The notes: generated from the letters alone by a model not told the origin. A DNA stretch of 64,000 nucleotides from an uncultured Actinomycetes bacterium (GCA_900314685.1 OMWE01000011.1:1-64000); one strand, 5' to 3'; shown: positions 27,171 to 36,678, numbered from the stretch's first letter. Numbers and translations are program-made.

Positions 27171-27746
27171 GTGCCTTTTGTCAATATGTCCCCGTCTGTC
27201 ATTGCTTCCCAGGTCGTCCTCACCGTGCTGCTCCTTGCCGCCCCCTACGCCAAAAGCCGCTTCGGTTACCTGCTGATGTGCGCGCTGGCCAACTTCGCCT
27301 CGCTCGCCGTCTTTGTGTTCAACGGCGACTCGGCCGCCTCGCTCTCCCTCATCCTCATCAACGTGCGTTCGCTCGCCTACCTCTACCAGGGCCGCGCCAA
27401 GACGGACGCTATCCCCTTCATCTGCCTCATCGCGCAGGCCATCGCCCTGATTCCTTCGTTCAGCTCCTCTGTGCTGACGAGCCCCCTGTCGCTGCTGCCC
27501 ATGGCGCTCACGATGTACGCGACGGCCTTTATGTGGTGGTCCAAGAGCATGCAGCACATGCGCCTGCACAATACCGTCAACGACCTGCTCTGGGGCATCT
27601 ACGACCTGGCCACGGGCTTGCCGATCGCCGGCCTCACCGACATCTCGTCCGCTATCATGTCGCTCTCGGCCTACGCGGTCCGGCGCCGTACGCATGCCGA
27701 CGAGGACGCCGAGCTGCCGACCGGCGCGGTCGAGTCTGCGGCGTAA
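27171..27746 (+). CDS. YgjV-family inner membrane protein
   Basis: The GTG at 27171 sits behind AGGAGAG; the longer frame from 27039 has no ribosome site. The 191-residue protein has about six hydrophobic segments with short loops, and blocks such as ASQVVLTVLLLAAPYAKSRFGYLL and MWWSKSMQHMRLHNTVNDLLWGIYDL that agree with the YgjV/Imp family of bacterial membrane proteins. Its function is unknown. It runs divergently from the patatin operon and converges on a GH1 gene with a strong terminator between. Confidence 0.75.
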   Translation: MPFVNMSPSVIASQVVLTVLLLAAPYAKSRFGYLLMCALANFASLAVFVFNGDSAASLSLILINVRSLAYLYQGRAKTDAIPFICLIAQAIALIPSFSSSVLTSPLSLLPMALTMYATAFMWWSKSMQHMRLHNTVNDLLWGIYDLATGLPIAGLTDISSAIMSLSAYAVRRRTHADEDAELPTGAVESAA

Positions 27747-27781
27747 GGACGTTTACACTCGACGTTTGACCCTCGGTAAGC

Positions 27782-27822
27782 AAAAACGGCGCGGTTCCCA
27801 GAGATTCGGGAGCCGCGCCGTT
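27782..27822 (-). terminator. Intrinsic terminator of the GH1 gene at 27.9-29.3 kb
   Basis: AACGGCGCGGTTCCC (27785-27799) pairs with GGGAGCCGCGCCGTT (27808-27822) across an eight-base loop. On the minus strand the hairpin is followed by TTTTTG. The stem may also stop plus-strand transcription from the ygjV-like gene, though no T run follows on that side. Confidence 0.85.
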
Positions 27823-27874
27823 CGTCTGTGCGGGTAAGGGCGCTACGCGACGGTGACGCTACACGATAGGGGCG

Positions 27875-29302
27875 CTACGCCAGGTCGCTGAGGTCCGCGC
27901 CGTTGGATGCGATGACCTTCTTGTACCAGTAGAAGGAGTCCTTGCGGTAGCGGTCGAGCGTGCCGACCTCCTCGTCCGTGGTATCGACGTAGATGAAGCC
28001 GTAGCGCTTGCGGATGCCCTCGTGGGTGGAGACCAGGTCGAGCGCGGACCAGGGCAGGTAGCCCATCATCTCGACGCCGTCGGAGATGGCCATCTGCAGT
28101 TGCTCGATGTGGGCGCGCAGGTAGTTGATGCGGTACTGGTCGTGGACCTTGCCGTCCTCGGTCAGGGTGTCATAGGCGCCCAGGCCGTTCTCGGTGGTGA
28201 TCATGGGCAGGTGGTAGCGGCTGTACATCTCGCGCATGGTGTTGCGGTAGCCCATGGGGTCGATCTCCCAGCCGAACTCGGTCTTGGGCAGATTGGGGTT
28301 GGGCACGTTCATGAAGTACCCAGGCTCGGCGCCACCCTTCTGCTGGTCCACCTCGCCATCACCGATAGCGAAGTCTACAGGGCATTTCTGCACGGTAGAG
28401 GTGTTGTAGTAGTTGAAGCCGATGAAGTCGGGATGGGCCGCCTTCATGATGTCCATATCGCCCGGCTGGATCTCCGGCGTCGCGTCGTGCTCCTCGAGGA
28501 AGCGCCAGACCAGGCTGTTGTAGATGCCGTAGACGGCCATGTCCAGGTAGACCCAGTTGCGGATGGCGTTGAACTCCTGGGCCGCCTGGATGTCCTCGGG
28601 CTTGCAGCTGGCGGGATAGACGAGCGAGATGTTGGGCGCGGGGGCAATCTTTGCCTCGGGCAGCATCTGGTGGCAGAGCTGCATGGCTTTGGCCTGCGCG
28701 AGCAGCATGTGGTGGTTCTGCTGATAGGTCTCCTTGAGCACGTTGGTGCAGCCCTCGGGGATGTGCATGGTGCCGATCACGGGGCCGACGAGCGTCAGCA
28801 TGTTCTGCTCGTTGATGGTCAGCCAGTACTTCACGCGGTCGCCGAAATTCTCAAAGAGGACCTTGGCGTACTCGACGAACCAGTCGACGGACTCGCGATT
28901 GCCCCAGCTGCCGCGCTGGTCGAGTGCGTCGGGCATATCGAAGTGGAACATGGTGACCAGCGGCTCGATACCGTGGGCCAGGCAGCAGTCGATGACCTTG
29001 TTGTAGTGGTCGATGCCGGCCTGGTTGACCTCGCCCGTGCCCTGGGGCAGGATGCGGGTCCACGCGATGGAGAAGCGGTACATCTTGAAGCCCATCTCGG
29101 CCATCAGGGCGATGTCTTCCTCATAGCGGTGGTAGTGGTCGGCGCAGATGTCCAGCGATGCGGTGCCGGCGGGCAGCTCCTTCACGTCCTGGCAGGACGG
29201 GCCCTTGCCGTCGCTGAGATTCGCGCCTTCGACCTGATACGCCGAGGTCGAGGCGCCCCAGAAAAAGTCTTTGGGGAAGGGCTTGAGATTCTTGTCGAGC
29301 AT
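27875..29302 (-). CDS. GH1 6-phospho-beta-glucosidase, NEQN subtype
   Basis: The ATG at 29300-29302 follows AAAGGAGG. The 475 residues include FFWGASTSAYQVEGA at the N-terminus, acid/base E165 in LTINEQN and nucleophile E371 in [23 protein letters not shown] carries the phosphate-binding Ser, Lys and Tyr, so the substrate should be a 6-phospho-beta-glucoside. The NEQN form in place of NEIN is shared only with the gene at 55.7-57.2 kb, marking a second GH1 subtype in this window. It is a single-gene unit with its own terminator. Confidence 0.94.
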   Translation of the reverse strand: MLDKNLKPFPKDFFWGASTSAYQVEGANLSDGKGPSCQDVKELPAGTASLDICADHYHRYEEDIALMAEMGFKMYRFSIAWTRILPQGTGEVNQAGIDHYNKVIDCCLAHGIEPLVTMFHFDMPDALDQRGSWGNRESVDWFVEYAKVLFENFGDRVKYWLTINEQNMLTLVGPVIGTMHIPEGCTNVLKETYQQNHHMLLAQAKAMQLCHQMLPEAKIAPAPNISLVYPASCKPEDIQAAQEFNAIRNWVYLDMAVYGIYNSLVWRFLEEHDATPEIQPGDMDIMKAAHPDFIGFNYYNTSTVQKCPVDFAIGDGEVDQQKGGAEPGYFMNVPNPNLPKTEFGWEIDPMGYRNTMREMYSRYHLPMITTENGLGAYDTLTEDGKVHDQYRINYLRAHIEQLQMAISDGVEMMGYLPWSALDLVSTHEGIRKRYGFIYVDTTDEEVGTLDRYRKDSFYWYKKVIASNGADLSDLA

Positions 29303-29633
29303 AGTGCCTCCTTTTGCCATGCCTACCTTGTCACATTGCGCATCGCCGAGATAAAGCCTGCGTTAGCCGCATATACACGCGACGAGTCGCTTGTCATACC
29401 CAAGTATAGGGTGCCGGGCGGACATCCTCTCGCCGAGGCGGTGGTTGGCACGGTGTTTCACGCGAAGGGTCCACACTCATGGGTGCACCGCGGAGAAGAC
29501 GGACAACGGCTCCGCGCCTCACCTGTCATGCACGTCCTGCCTCAAGAAGAAAAAACACCCGGCAGAAGAGCGCGTCTTCCGCCGGGTGCTGAAGGCGCAG
29601 GCGTTCGAAGGGGCGCCTGCTACCCTGAGCGGT
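29303..29633. other. Intergenic region with a terminator for the small gene upstream
   Basis: No gene is visible in these 331 bases. They hold the presumed promoter of the GH1 gene, including TGTATATG on the minus strand near 29385, and the terminator at 29549-29588 that ends the small ORF at 29634-29801. A short interrupted repeat GCGAC-GA-GTCGC lies near 29390. Confidence 0.5.
29549..29588 (-). terminator. Intrinsic terminator of the 55-aa ORF
   Basis: CACCCGGCAGAAGA (29556-29569) pairs with TCTTCCGCCGGGTG (29575-29588), one mismatch, with a five-base loop; seven A on the plus strand give TTTTTTT after the hairpin on the minus strand. This is one of the strongest terminators in the window. 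Confidence 0.88.
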
Positions 29634-29801
29634 CTAGTTGTAGAGCGAGAGCAGGCCGCTGCGGACGAGCGCCGCACGGCTGTTGCTGACCGCCGAATCG
29701 TGACGGTCGCCGTACACGTCGGGACGGACAATGGCGGTGATCACGCGGTCGATCAGATTGGTGGGGTGCTTGACCTTGTTGTTCTTTGCCTGCGAGCTCA
29801 T
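29634..29801 (-). CDS. Small hypothetical protein (55 aa)
   Basis: The ATG at 29799-29801 is preceded by AGGAAGAA and the frame ends at TAG 29634. The protein begins MSSQAKNNKVKHPTNLIDRV and ends LVRSGLLSLYN; it is basic with an amphipathic middle and no cysteine or membrane segment. G/C-rich third positions, a good ribosome site, a promoter-like TTTACG-17-TATTCT upstream and a strong terminator downstream all support a real gene. I do not recognise the family. It is divergent from the LysR-type regulator, the usual place for a regulated target. Confidence 0.7.
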   Translation of the reverse strand: MSSQAKNNKVKHPTNLIDRVITAIVRPDVYGDRHDSAVSNSRAALVRSGLLSLYN

Positions 29802-29933
29802 TTTTTCTTCCTATCTTTCGAGCGCTCCCCTGCGCTTTCCCTTTTCGTAACCTGAGAATATGCCTTTGTTTCTTGGACGTAAAGCGCAATAATATCAAGT
29901 ATGTATTGACGTTTGCGCAACGATTGGACGACC

Positions 29934-30836
29934 GTGGACACGAGCAAATGCCAGGCGCTCCTGACCGTCCTGGAAAAGGGCAACCTGGCCCACGCCGCCG
30001 AGGAGCTCGGGTACACGACCTCGGGCATCAGCCGCATGATGAGCTCGCTCGAGGCCGAGGTCGGCTTTCCCCTCCTCGTACGCTCCAAGACCGGCGTCAA
30101 ACCGACAGCCGATTGCCGGACCATGCTACCGACCTTCACGCAGCTCGCCACGCTGGGCGAGAGCTGCGAGGAGCAGGCGTCCCTCATCCGCGGCATCGAG
30201 GTCGGCCGCGTGCGCGTGGGTACCGCCTACCGCCCCTTCTACGATCCCATCGCGGAGCTGCTGGCTGAGTTCTCGGACGCCCACCCCGGCGTCGAGGTCG
30301 ACTTCACCGCCCGCAATAGCTCGCCGCTCGTGCGCGGCATCGAACGCGGCAGGCTCGACCTGGCGGTCATCAGCCACCGCGAGGGCGACTTCACGTGGAC
30401 GCCGCTGCTCGAGGACCCCATGGTCGCGCTCGTGCCTGCCGACCACCCGCTCGCGAACGCCAGCGCCTACCCGATCGAGCGTTTCGCACAGGACGCCTTC
30501 ATCTTGCTCTACCCCGACGAGGAGAGCGACAACTCGCGTACGCTCGCGTCCCACGGCATCCAGCCCAATGCGCACAATACCGTGCTCGAGCTGCGCGATG
30601 CCTTCGAGCTGGTCGCGGTCGGCCTGGGCGTCACGATGATCAACAGGGTCTATGCTGATGTGCATGACGAGCGCGTGCACGTGCTGCCGCTCGACCCCGC
30701 GGTCAATATATCGATCGGCATCGCGACCCCGGCGCCCGGCCTCTCCTCCCCCGCCGCCCGTGCCTTTGCCGACTTCGCGATGCCGCGCCTGAGCCGGGTC
30801 GCCCGCAAGCTCTCGCGACAGGCAGCGCGCGGATAA
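29934..30836 (+). CDS. LysR-family transcriptional regulator
   Basis: The GTG at 29934 gives the typical start MDTSKCQALLTVLEKGNLAHAAEELGYTTSGISRMM, a winged helix-turn-helix in residues 3-60. The remaining 240 residues are a LysR substrate-binding domain: VGTAYRPFYDPIAELLAEF, LDLAVISHREG, VALVPADHPLA. A longer frame begins at TTG 29913, where TTGCGCAA forms a small palindrome that could be part of its own operator. The 300-residue length is standard. The neighbouring divergent small ORF is the best candidate target; the inducer is unknown. Confidence 0.85.
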   Translation: MDTSKCQALLTVLEKGNLAHAAEELGYTTSGISRMMSSLEAEVGFPLLVRSKTGVKPTADCRTMLPTFTQLATLGESCEEQASLIRGIEVGRVRVGTAYRPFYDPIAELLAEFSDAHPGVEVDFTARNSSPLVRGIERGRLDLAVISHREGDFTWTPLLEDPMVALVPADHPLANASAYPIERFAQDAFILLYPDEESDNSRTLASHGIQPNAHNTVLELRDAFELVAVGLGVTMINRVYADVHDERVHVLPLDPAVNISIGIATPAPGLSSPAARAFADFAMPRLSRVARKLSRQAARG

Positions 30837-30884
30837 GACGGACAGGCCCGTCGCACCTGCCGCGCGGGTAGACGGACGCCGCCG

Positions 30885-31889
30885 CTACACCTCCACCGTG
30901 CAGGTCACCACGAATGCCTTGGTGTAGGTGCCGTAGGGCTGCACGAGGTGAATCTGGTAGCCGTGCATGTCCACGATCGTCTTGGCAATGGAGAGGCCCA
31001 GGCCCGAACCGCCGCCGCTGCGCGCCGCATCGCCCCGCGCAAAGGGCTCGAAGAGCTCCCCGACATCCCGCATGATGGGCTCGCCCGTATCCGCGACCAC
31101 GACGTCCGCCACGCCGGCGCGCCTGCCGAGCGCGAGGGTGATGACCGTCCCGGCGTCGTTGTGGCGCACGGCGTTGGCGATCAAGTTGGCGACCACACGC
31201 CCCAGCTGCCGCTCGTCCGCATAGACGGCAAGCGGTGCCTCGGGCACCTCCACGCGCAGCTCCATTCCCCCGTCCTCGACATCGGTATAGGCCGACGCCG
31301 CCTCGCGCAGCAGCAGCTGGGGCAGGTCGATGCACTTGCGGTCGAGCCGATAGCCCTCGCTGTCCAGCTGCACATAGTCAAAGAGGATGTTCACGAGGTC
31401 GGCCATCTTCTCCGACTTTGCCGTGATGGAGTGCAGGTAGCGCCGGCGCGTCGCCTCGTCGGGCACCATGCCGTCGGCGAGCGCCTGCGCCAGACCCGAG
31501 ATGCTCATCACGGGGGTGCGCAGGTCATGCGCCATATCGGAGATCATGAGGTTGCGCCGTTGGAAGTACCGGGCGCGCTCGGCATTGCGGGCCTCCTGCT
31601 CCGCCGCGATCCGCCGCTCGGTCTGATTGGCAAATACGATCGCTCCCGCAGCGACCGGCACGACGATGGGTGCGATCAGGAGAAGCGATCGCAAAAAGGA
31701 CTGCAAGACCCCGTCAGGCGCACGCGACCCCGACCCAAGCGTCGTAATGATCGGCAGCAGGAGGTCCCTCTCGAGCGAGAGTATCGCGAGCTCGGCGAGG
31801 ACGACGACGGCCGAGATGGCGACGAAACGCTTGATGATGAAGAGCCGCATCGGTTCGTCGGTCTTGTCTTGTCTTCTCCGCCGTGCCAT
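30885..31889 (-). CDS. Sensor histidine kinase, VanS-like
   Basis: Two membrane segments (about residues 22-40 and 68-87) flank a short outside loop. The dimerisation box LMISDMAHDLRTPVMSI has the phospho-acceptor H121. The ATPase half has the N box NLIANAVRHND, the G1 box VVADTGEPI and the G2 box RSGGGSGLGLSIAK. The length (334 aa) and layout match the VanS/ResE-type kinases paired with OmpR-family regulators. Its start codon directly abuts the regulator's stop, so the two are one transcript. The signal sensed is not visible from sequence. Confidence 0.92.
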   Translation of the reverse strand: MARRRRQDKTDEPMRLFIIKRFVAISAVVVLAELAILSLERDLLLPIITTLGSGSRAPDGVLQSFLRSLLLIAPIVVPVAAGAIVFANQTERRIAAEQEARNAERARYFQRRNLMISDMAHDLRTPVMSISGLAQALADGMVPDEATRRRYLHSITAKSEKMADLVNILFDYVQLDSEGYRLDRKCIDLPQLLLREAASAYTDVEDGGMELRVEVPEAPLAVYADERQLGRVVANLIANAVRHNDAGTVITLALGRRAGVADVVVADTGEPIMRDVGELFEPFARGDAARSGGGSGLGLSIAKTIVDMHGYQIHLVQPYGTYTKAFVVTCTVEV

Positions 31890-32591
<702 letters not shown>

Positions 32592-32640
32592 GGTCTCCCC
32601 TTCGACGCACCCCATTATACGGTGCGGTCCACCATACGAC

Positions 32641-32671
32641 GGTAGCCGCCCCTCGCATGCAGGCGGCTACC
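32641..32671. terminator. GC-rich hairpin between the DUF975 gene and the two-component operon
   Basis: GGTAGCCGCC (32641-32650) pairs perfectly with GGCGGCTACC (32662-32671). No T run follows on either strand, so it may end DUF975 transcription only weakly, or act as a partial terminator ahead of the response regulator. Confidence 0.4.
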
Positions 32672-32706
32672 GGCCAAGACATTCGTCTCAAAGACAATCT
32701 CGGTCG

Positions 32707-33987
32707 CTACCCGAGCAAATCGTCCGGGGTATCGGACGCATCATCCGACGGCTGCTCGGGCGTTGGCTCCTCCGACACGGGCGGCAGCGGGATGGGAGCG
32801 TCCGTCTTCGCAGGGTCCTGCTGCTGGGTGGGCTCCTGGGCTTCTGCCTGCGCCTGCGGATACACCATGGGCGGCACGGGCTGATCGGGCTGGCCGTAGG
32901 GCTGGCCGTACTGCACCGGCTGCTGGGCGAAGGGCATCGGCTGCGCATACCCCATCGTGGGATCGGTTGGATCGGGCTGGCCGTACGGAGCCTGGGAATA
33001 GGGTTGTCCGTACTGGGGCTGGCCGTACGGAACCTGGCCATAGCCGGCAGGAGGCACGGTGCCCTGCGGCAGACCGGTCTGCGGCTGACCGCCGTTGCCG
33101 TAGCGGAGCACCTCATAGAGAGCCGCGCTGGTAGCGGCGTGATACGGACCGACATACAGGAGCCTGAGGATACCAAAGGTCATAGCAGACAGGATGTCCC
33201 AGCCCAGGAAGGAGAGGTCGAGGAGGAAGGCGTTCCACTTCTGGCCGTCCATCATGCGCTTGCTCTCGGCAAAGGCGGTCTCGCGGTCCATCTGCGGATT
33301 CTCGGCGATGAGATACGGGATCATGTAGTACTCGTAATACTTGACGATGCCGGGGATCACAAAGAGCAGGCTCCACAGCACCGTGAAGAGGTCACGGAGG
33401 AACATGGTCTTGACGCCCTGCAGGTAGTTGTGGTCAAAAGCAGTGCCAAGCTCCCTGGTCTCGGCCGGGCGGTTGAGGTTGGCAAGGAAGAACTTGCGGC
33501 CACCCACCTCGAGCGGGTTGAGCAGGAAGGCATCCAGTGCAAAACCGATGGCGACGATCGCCAAGACGAGAAGCAGCACACCCGACGCGACAGCCAGAAA
33601 GATGCCGAGCGGCATGTCGCCGAAGGGGTTGTCGACGCGCACGTGGTCGCCGTCGCCCGCATCGACCTCGATACCGTCCTTACCGACGTGCACCGAGTCT
33701 CCGTCGCCGGCGTCGACATCTATCCCTTCTTCGTCGATATCGATGCTATCCCCATCGGCGTCGATATCGTCAAACTCCTTCTCGTCGAAGTCCGGATCGG
33801 CATACTCGATATCCGACTCGGCATCGGAGTCGGCTCCAGCAGGTTGCAACAGAGTACGGGGCACCCCAGATGAGAAGGCGCTGCCGCCAATCGCGATGGA
33901 GAGCACCAGCGCGATGAGTACCGACTTCCAATAGTTGGCCTTGAAGCTTGCTTTGCCTTTGGCCTTGAGCTCAGAACGTGTCCACAT
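32707..33987 (-). CDS. DUF975 membrane protein with acidic repeat insert and Gln/Pro-rich tail
   Basis: DUF975 blocks appear as MWTRSELKAKGKASFKANYWKSVL at the start, TMFLRDLFTVLWSLLFVIPGIVKYYEYYMIPYLIAENP and MDGQKWNAFLLDLSFLGWDIL (about residues 195-267). About four to five membrane helices are seen. Two parts are unusual: an acidic insert at about 50-120 between helices 1 and 2, with repeats like DAGDGDSV and DAGDGDHV, and a tail from about 300 rich in PYGQPQYGQ-type repeats. The insert would face outside if helix 1 runs in-to-out. The function of DUF975 is unknown; it lies upstream of the VanRS-like pair on the same strand. Confidence 0.83.
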   Translation of the reverse strand: MWTRSELKAKGKASFKANYWKSVLIALVLSIAIGGSAFSSGVPRTLLQPAGADSDAESDIEYADPDFDEKEFDDIDADGDSIDIDEEGIDVDAGDGDSVHVGKDGIEVDAGDGDHVRVDNPFGDMPLGIFLAVASGVLLLVLAIVAIGFALDAFLLNPLEVGGRKFFLANLNRPAETRELGTAFDHNYLQGVKTMFLRDLFTVLWSLLFVIPGIVKYYEYYMIPYLIAENPQMDRETAFAESKRMMDGQKWNAFLLDLSFLGWDILSAMTFGILRLLYVGPYHAATSAALYEVLRYGNGGQPQTGLPQGTVPPAGYGQVPYGQPQYGQPYSQAPYGQPDPTDPTMGYAQPMPFAQQPVQYGQPYGQPDQPVPPMVYPQAQAEAQEPTQQQDPAKTDAPIPLPPVSEEPTPEQPSDDASDTPDDLLG

Positions 33988-34097
33988 GGCCTATCCCTTC
34001 TCGCAGTGCCTACGCACCTGATTTGCGACCTTGCATCTACGATGGTAGGGAGCCGACCTTTCCGCTCGCTATCGTGCAACCTTTCGATTGTCTTAAG

Positions 34098-34129
34098 AAA
34101 AAGGCCCCCGCTCAGGAGAGACGGGGGCC
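34098..34129 (-). terminator. Intrinsic terminator of the GH1 gene at 34.2-35.6 kb
   Basis: GGCCCCCG (34103-34110) pairs with CGGGGGCC (34122-34129); the minus strand continues with TTTTTC. It sits 28 bases beyond the GH1 stop. Confidence 0.87.
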
Positions 34130-34156
34130 GTCGTTAACCGCGGTTACTTCTGGGAC

Positions 34157-35638
34157 TTACTTCTCAAAGGAGTCGTCCAGGTCGGTGCCGTTGCTGGCAA
34201 TGACCTTCTTGTACCAGTAGAAGGAGTCCTTGCGGCTGCGGGCCATCGTGCCCTTGCCCTCGTCATCCATGTCCACGTAGATGAAGCCATAGCGCTTGCG
34301 CATCTCGCCCGTGCCGGCGGAGACGACGTCGATGCAGCCCCAGGTGGTGTAGCCGCGCAGGTCCACGCCGTTCTCGATCGCGCGGTCCATGGCCTGGATG
34401 TGCTGGCGGTAGTAGTCGATGCGGAAGGGGTCGTGGATGGAGCCGTCCTCCTCCACCGTGTCGTAGGCGCCCAGGCCGTTCTCGACGACCATCAGGGGCA
34501 CGTGGTAGCGGTCATAGGCGGTCTCGAGGTACCACTGCAGGCCGGTCGCGTCGGTCGCCCAGCCCCAGTCGGAGTAGGTGAGGTACTCGTTGCGGACGCC
34601 TGCGGAGAAGTTGCCCTTCACGGTGTCGGTGACCTTGTGGGTCGTCACGAGATTGGACATGTAGTAGGAGAAGGTGTAGAAGTCGACCGTGCCCAGCTCG
34701 AGGTCGATGAGGTCCTCGGCGCGGATGTCCAGCTTGACGTTGTGCTCCTTCCACAGGCGCTCGGCGTAGGTCGGGTACTCGCCCATGACCTGCACGTCGC
34801 CGCAGTAGAAGATGCCCTCCTCGCGCTGGTGCTCGGCCAGCAGGATGTCGGCCGGGTCGCAGGTCGCCGGGTACCAGGCGATGCCGCAGATCATGCAGCC
34901 GATCTCGTTCTCGCCGTCGATCGCGTGGCCGATCTGGACGGCCTTGGCGCTCGCCACGAACTTGTTGTGCAGGTGCTGGTAGGCGCGCTGGTAGTCGTCG
35001 TCGGACGTGTGGCCGGAGAACGAGAGGAACATGATCGTGTTGTTGATCTCGTTGAAGGTCAGCCAGTGGTGTACCAGGCCCTTGAACTCGCGGAAGCACG
35101 CGGTCGCGTACTTGACGAAGAGGTCGATGGTGTCGCGGTTCTCCCAGCCGCCGAGCTTCTCCTCGATGTAGAGCGGCGTGTCGAAGTGCCAGATGGTCAC
35201 AAGCGGCTCGATGTCGTGCTTGCGCATCTCCTCGAACATGTCGCGGTAGAACTTGACGCCCTCGGGATTGGGCTCGCTCTCCAGCCCCGTCGGGAAGAGA
35301 CGCGACCAGCTGATGGACATACGGAACTGCTTGAAGCCCATCTCGGCCATCAGGGCGATGTCCTCTTTGTAGTGGTGATAGCCGTCGACGGCCTGCTGGT
35401 TGGGATAGTGGAACTCGGGGAAGACGGCATAGTGCGCACCCTCGGGCAGCGGGTCGCCGTTGCGCATCTTGCAGTGGTTGCCGTCCTTGTCCTCGTAGGT
35501 CACGTAGCGCGGCTCGTCCACCGATCCGCCGGTCGTGACGTCGGTCAGCGCCATGCCGCGGCCGCCCTCGTTCCAGCCGCCCTCCCACTGGTTGGCTGCG
35601 ACCGCGCCGCCCCACAGGAATCCCTCGGGAAATGCCAT
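34157..35638 (-). CDS. GH1 6-phospho-beta-glucosidase under a palindromic operator pair
   Basis: ATG 35636-35638 behind AAAGGAGC gives 493 residues. The acid/base is E197 in LTFNEIN, the nucleophile E386 in VENGLGA, and the phosphate loop is [17 protein letters not shown]. Compared with the others it has a longer loop near residues 45-75 (TYEDKDGNHCKMRNGDP), which may shape aglycone choice. Two copies of ATGCGTACGCAT lie 90-140 bases upstream, suggesting tight repression. It stands alone with its own terminator. An earlier in-frame ATG lacks a ribosome site. Confidence 0.94.
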   Translation of the reverse strand: MAFPEGFLWGGAVAANQWEGGWNEGGRGMALTDVTTGGSVDEPRYVTYEDKDGNHCKMRNGDPLPEGAHYAVFPEFHYPNQQAVDGYHHYKEDIALMAEMGFKQFRMSISWSRLFPTGLESEPNPEGVKFYRDMFEEMRKHDIEPLVTIWHFDTPLYIEEKLGGWENRDTIDLFVKYATACFREFKGLVHHWLTFNEINNTIMFLSFSGHTSDDDYQRAYQHLHNKFVASAKAVQIGHAIDGENEIGCMICGIAWYPATCDPADILLAEHQREEGIFYCGDVQVMGEYPTYAERLWKEHNVKLDIRAEDLIDLELGTVDFYTFSYYMSNLVTTHKVTDTVKGNFSAGVRNEYLTYSDWGWATDATGLQWYLETAYDRYHVPLMVVENGLGAYDTVEEDGSIHDPFRIDYYRQHIQAMDRAIENGVDLRGYTTWGCIDVVSAGTGEMRKRYGFIYVDMDDEGKGTMARSRKDSFYWYKKVIASNGTDLDDSFEK

Positions 35639-35730
35639 GCCGTGCTCCTTTCGTTTCGTACGTCTTTGCCGTACTTCCTTGTGAATCATTGTATGCGACC
35701 GCACGCATCGGCAGGTGTGTACTCCGCTTT

Positions 35731-35781
35731 ATGCGTACGCATAAATCAATGGCTATTACATCAATTTTGATGCGTACGCAT
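35731..35781. promoter_or_regulatory. Duplicated 12-bp palindromic operator upstream of a GH1 gene
   Basis: ATGCGTACGCAT, a perfect palindrome, occurs at 35731-35742 and again at 35770-35781, 39 bases apart. A looser copy, ATGCG and CGCAT arms six bases apart, lies at about 35695-35710. The region is markedly AT-rich. The symmetry, CG centre and spacing of nearly four helical turns fit LacI/GalR-type operators. The downstream GH1 gene at 35638 is the natural target. No LacI-type regulator is encoded in the window. Confidence 0.75.
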
Positions 35782-35784
35782 ATA

Positions 35785-36582
35785 TCACGCCAGGAAGCCC
35801 CAGACCGTCTGGACAAAGAAGAGCGTCAGCACGCCCAGCATGATCGGCCGGGCGATGCGCATGCCGTCCGCGTGGAAGCGGTTGGAGCCGACGTAGTTGC
35901 CCAGCATGCAGCACGCGCTCCCGAGGATAGCGGGGCCCAGCAGCACCTTGCCCGCCGTGAAGAAGACCAGCGTGCTCGCGAGGTTGGTCGCCGTGAAGAC
36001 CGCCTTGGACAGACCGTTGGCCGTCTGCATGCTCACGTGCGCGAGCGCCGTCAGCGCCACGATGAGGAAGGTCCCGCTGCCCGGCCCATAGAACCCGTCG
36101 TAGAAGCCCGCACCGAAGGTGATCGCCACGCACAGGACGAGCGTTTGGCGCCGCGGCAGCGGATTCGACGCATCACCGAGGTCGCGATGGGTCAGGACAT
36201 AGGCCGCGACCAGCGGCAACACCACCAGCATGGCCGCCTTGAGGATGTCCTCCGGCACCAGCAGCGCCGCCCGTGCACCGAGGGCGGAGGCGACCAGGCC
36301 CGCTACCACGCAGGCAGGCGCGAGCGCCCAGTCCACATAGCCGTTGCGATGGAACTGCACCGCCGCCGTCGCCGAACCGAGCAAGCCCGACACGTGGTTG
36401 GTGCCGATGGCCGCATGCGGCGGCAGTCCCACCATCAGGTAACACGGCAGCGAGATCAGCCCTCCCCCGCCGGCGATGGCATCCACAAAGCCGGAGAGGA
36501 AGGTGCCGACGGCAAGTACCATCAAGGGAACCCAGCCCGCAAGACCGACCAGACCGGGTATGTCAGCGAGGAGGTCGCTCAC
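35785..36582 (-). CDS. TauE/SafE (TSUP) family membrane transporter
   Basis: GTG 36580-36582 follows AAGGGAG and is preferred over a TTG 27 bases upstream. The 265 residues form about eight membrane helices with the two TSUP repeats: VGTFLSGFVDAIAGGGGLISLPCYLMVGLPPHAAIGTNHVSG in the first half and FGAGFYDGFYGPGSGTFLIVAL in the second. Members export or import sulfite, sulfoacetate or related organic anions. Which anion is moved here cannot be told. It lies directly upstream of the operator pair, in the same direction as the GH1 gene. Confidence 0.9.
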   Translation of the reverse strand: MSDLLADIPGLVGLAGWVPLMVLAVGTFLSGFVDAIAGGGGLISLPCYLMVGLPPHAAIGTNHVSGLLGSATAAVQFHRNGYVDWALAPACVVAGLVASALGARAALLVPEDILKAAMLVVLPLVAAYVLTHRDLGDASNPLPRRQTLVLCVAITFGAGFYDGFYGPGSGTFLIVALTALAHVSMQTANGLSKAVFTATNLASTLVFFTAGKVLLGPAILGSACCMLGNYVGSNRFHADGMRIARPIMLGVLTLFFVQTVWGFLA

Positions 36583-36678
36583 GTCGCTCCCTTTCGGTAA
36601 GACAAACAAAGCCGCCGCACAACTTTACGCTGTGCAGCGGCTCGCTCGGAAACCGCACCGTTTGTCTTAGCAGAGACG

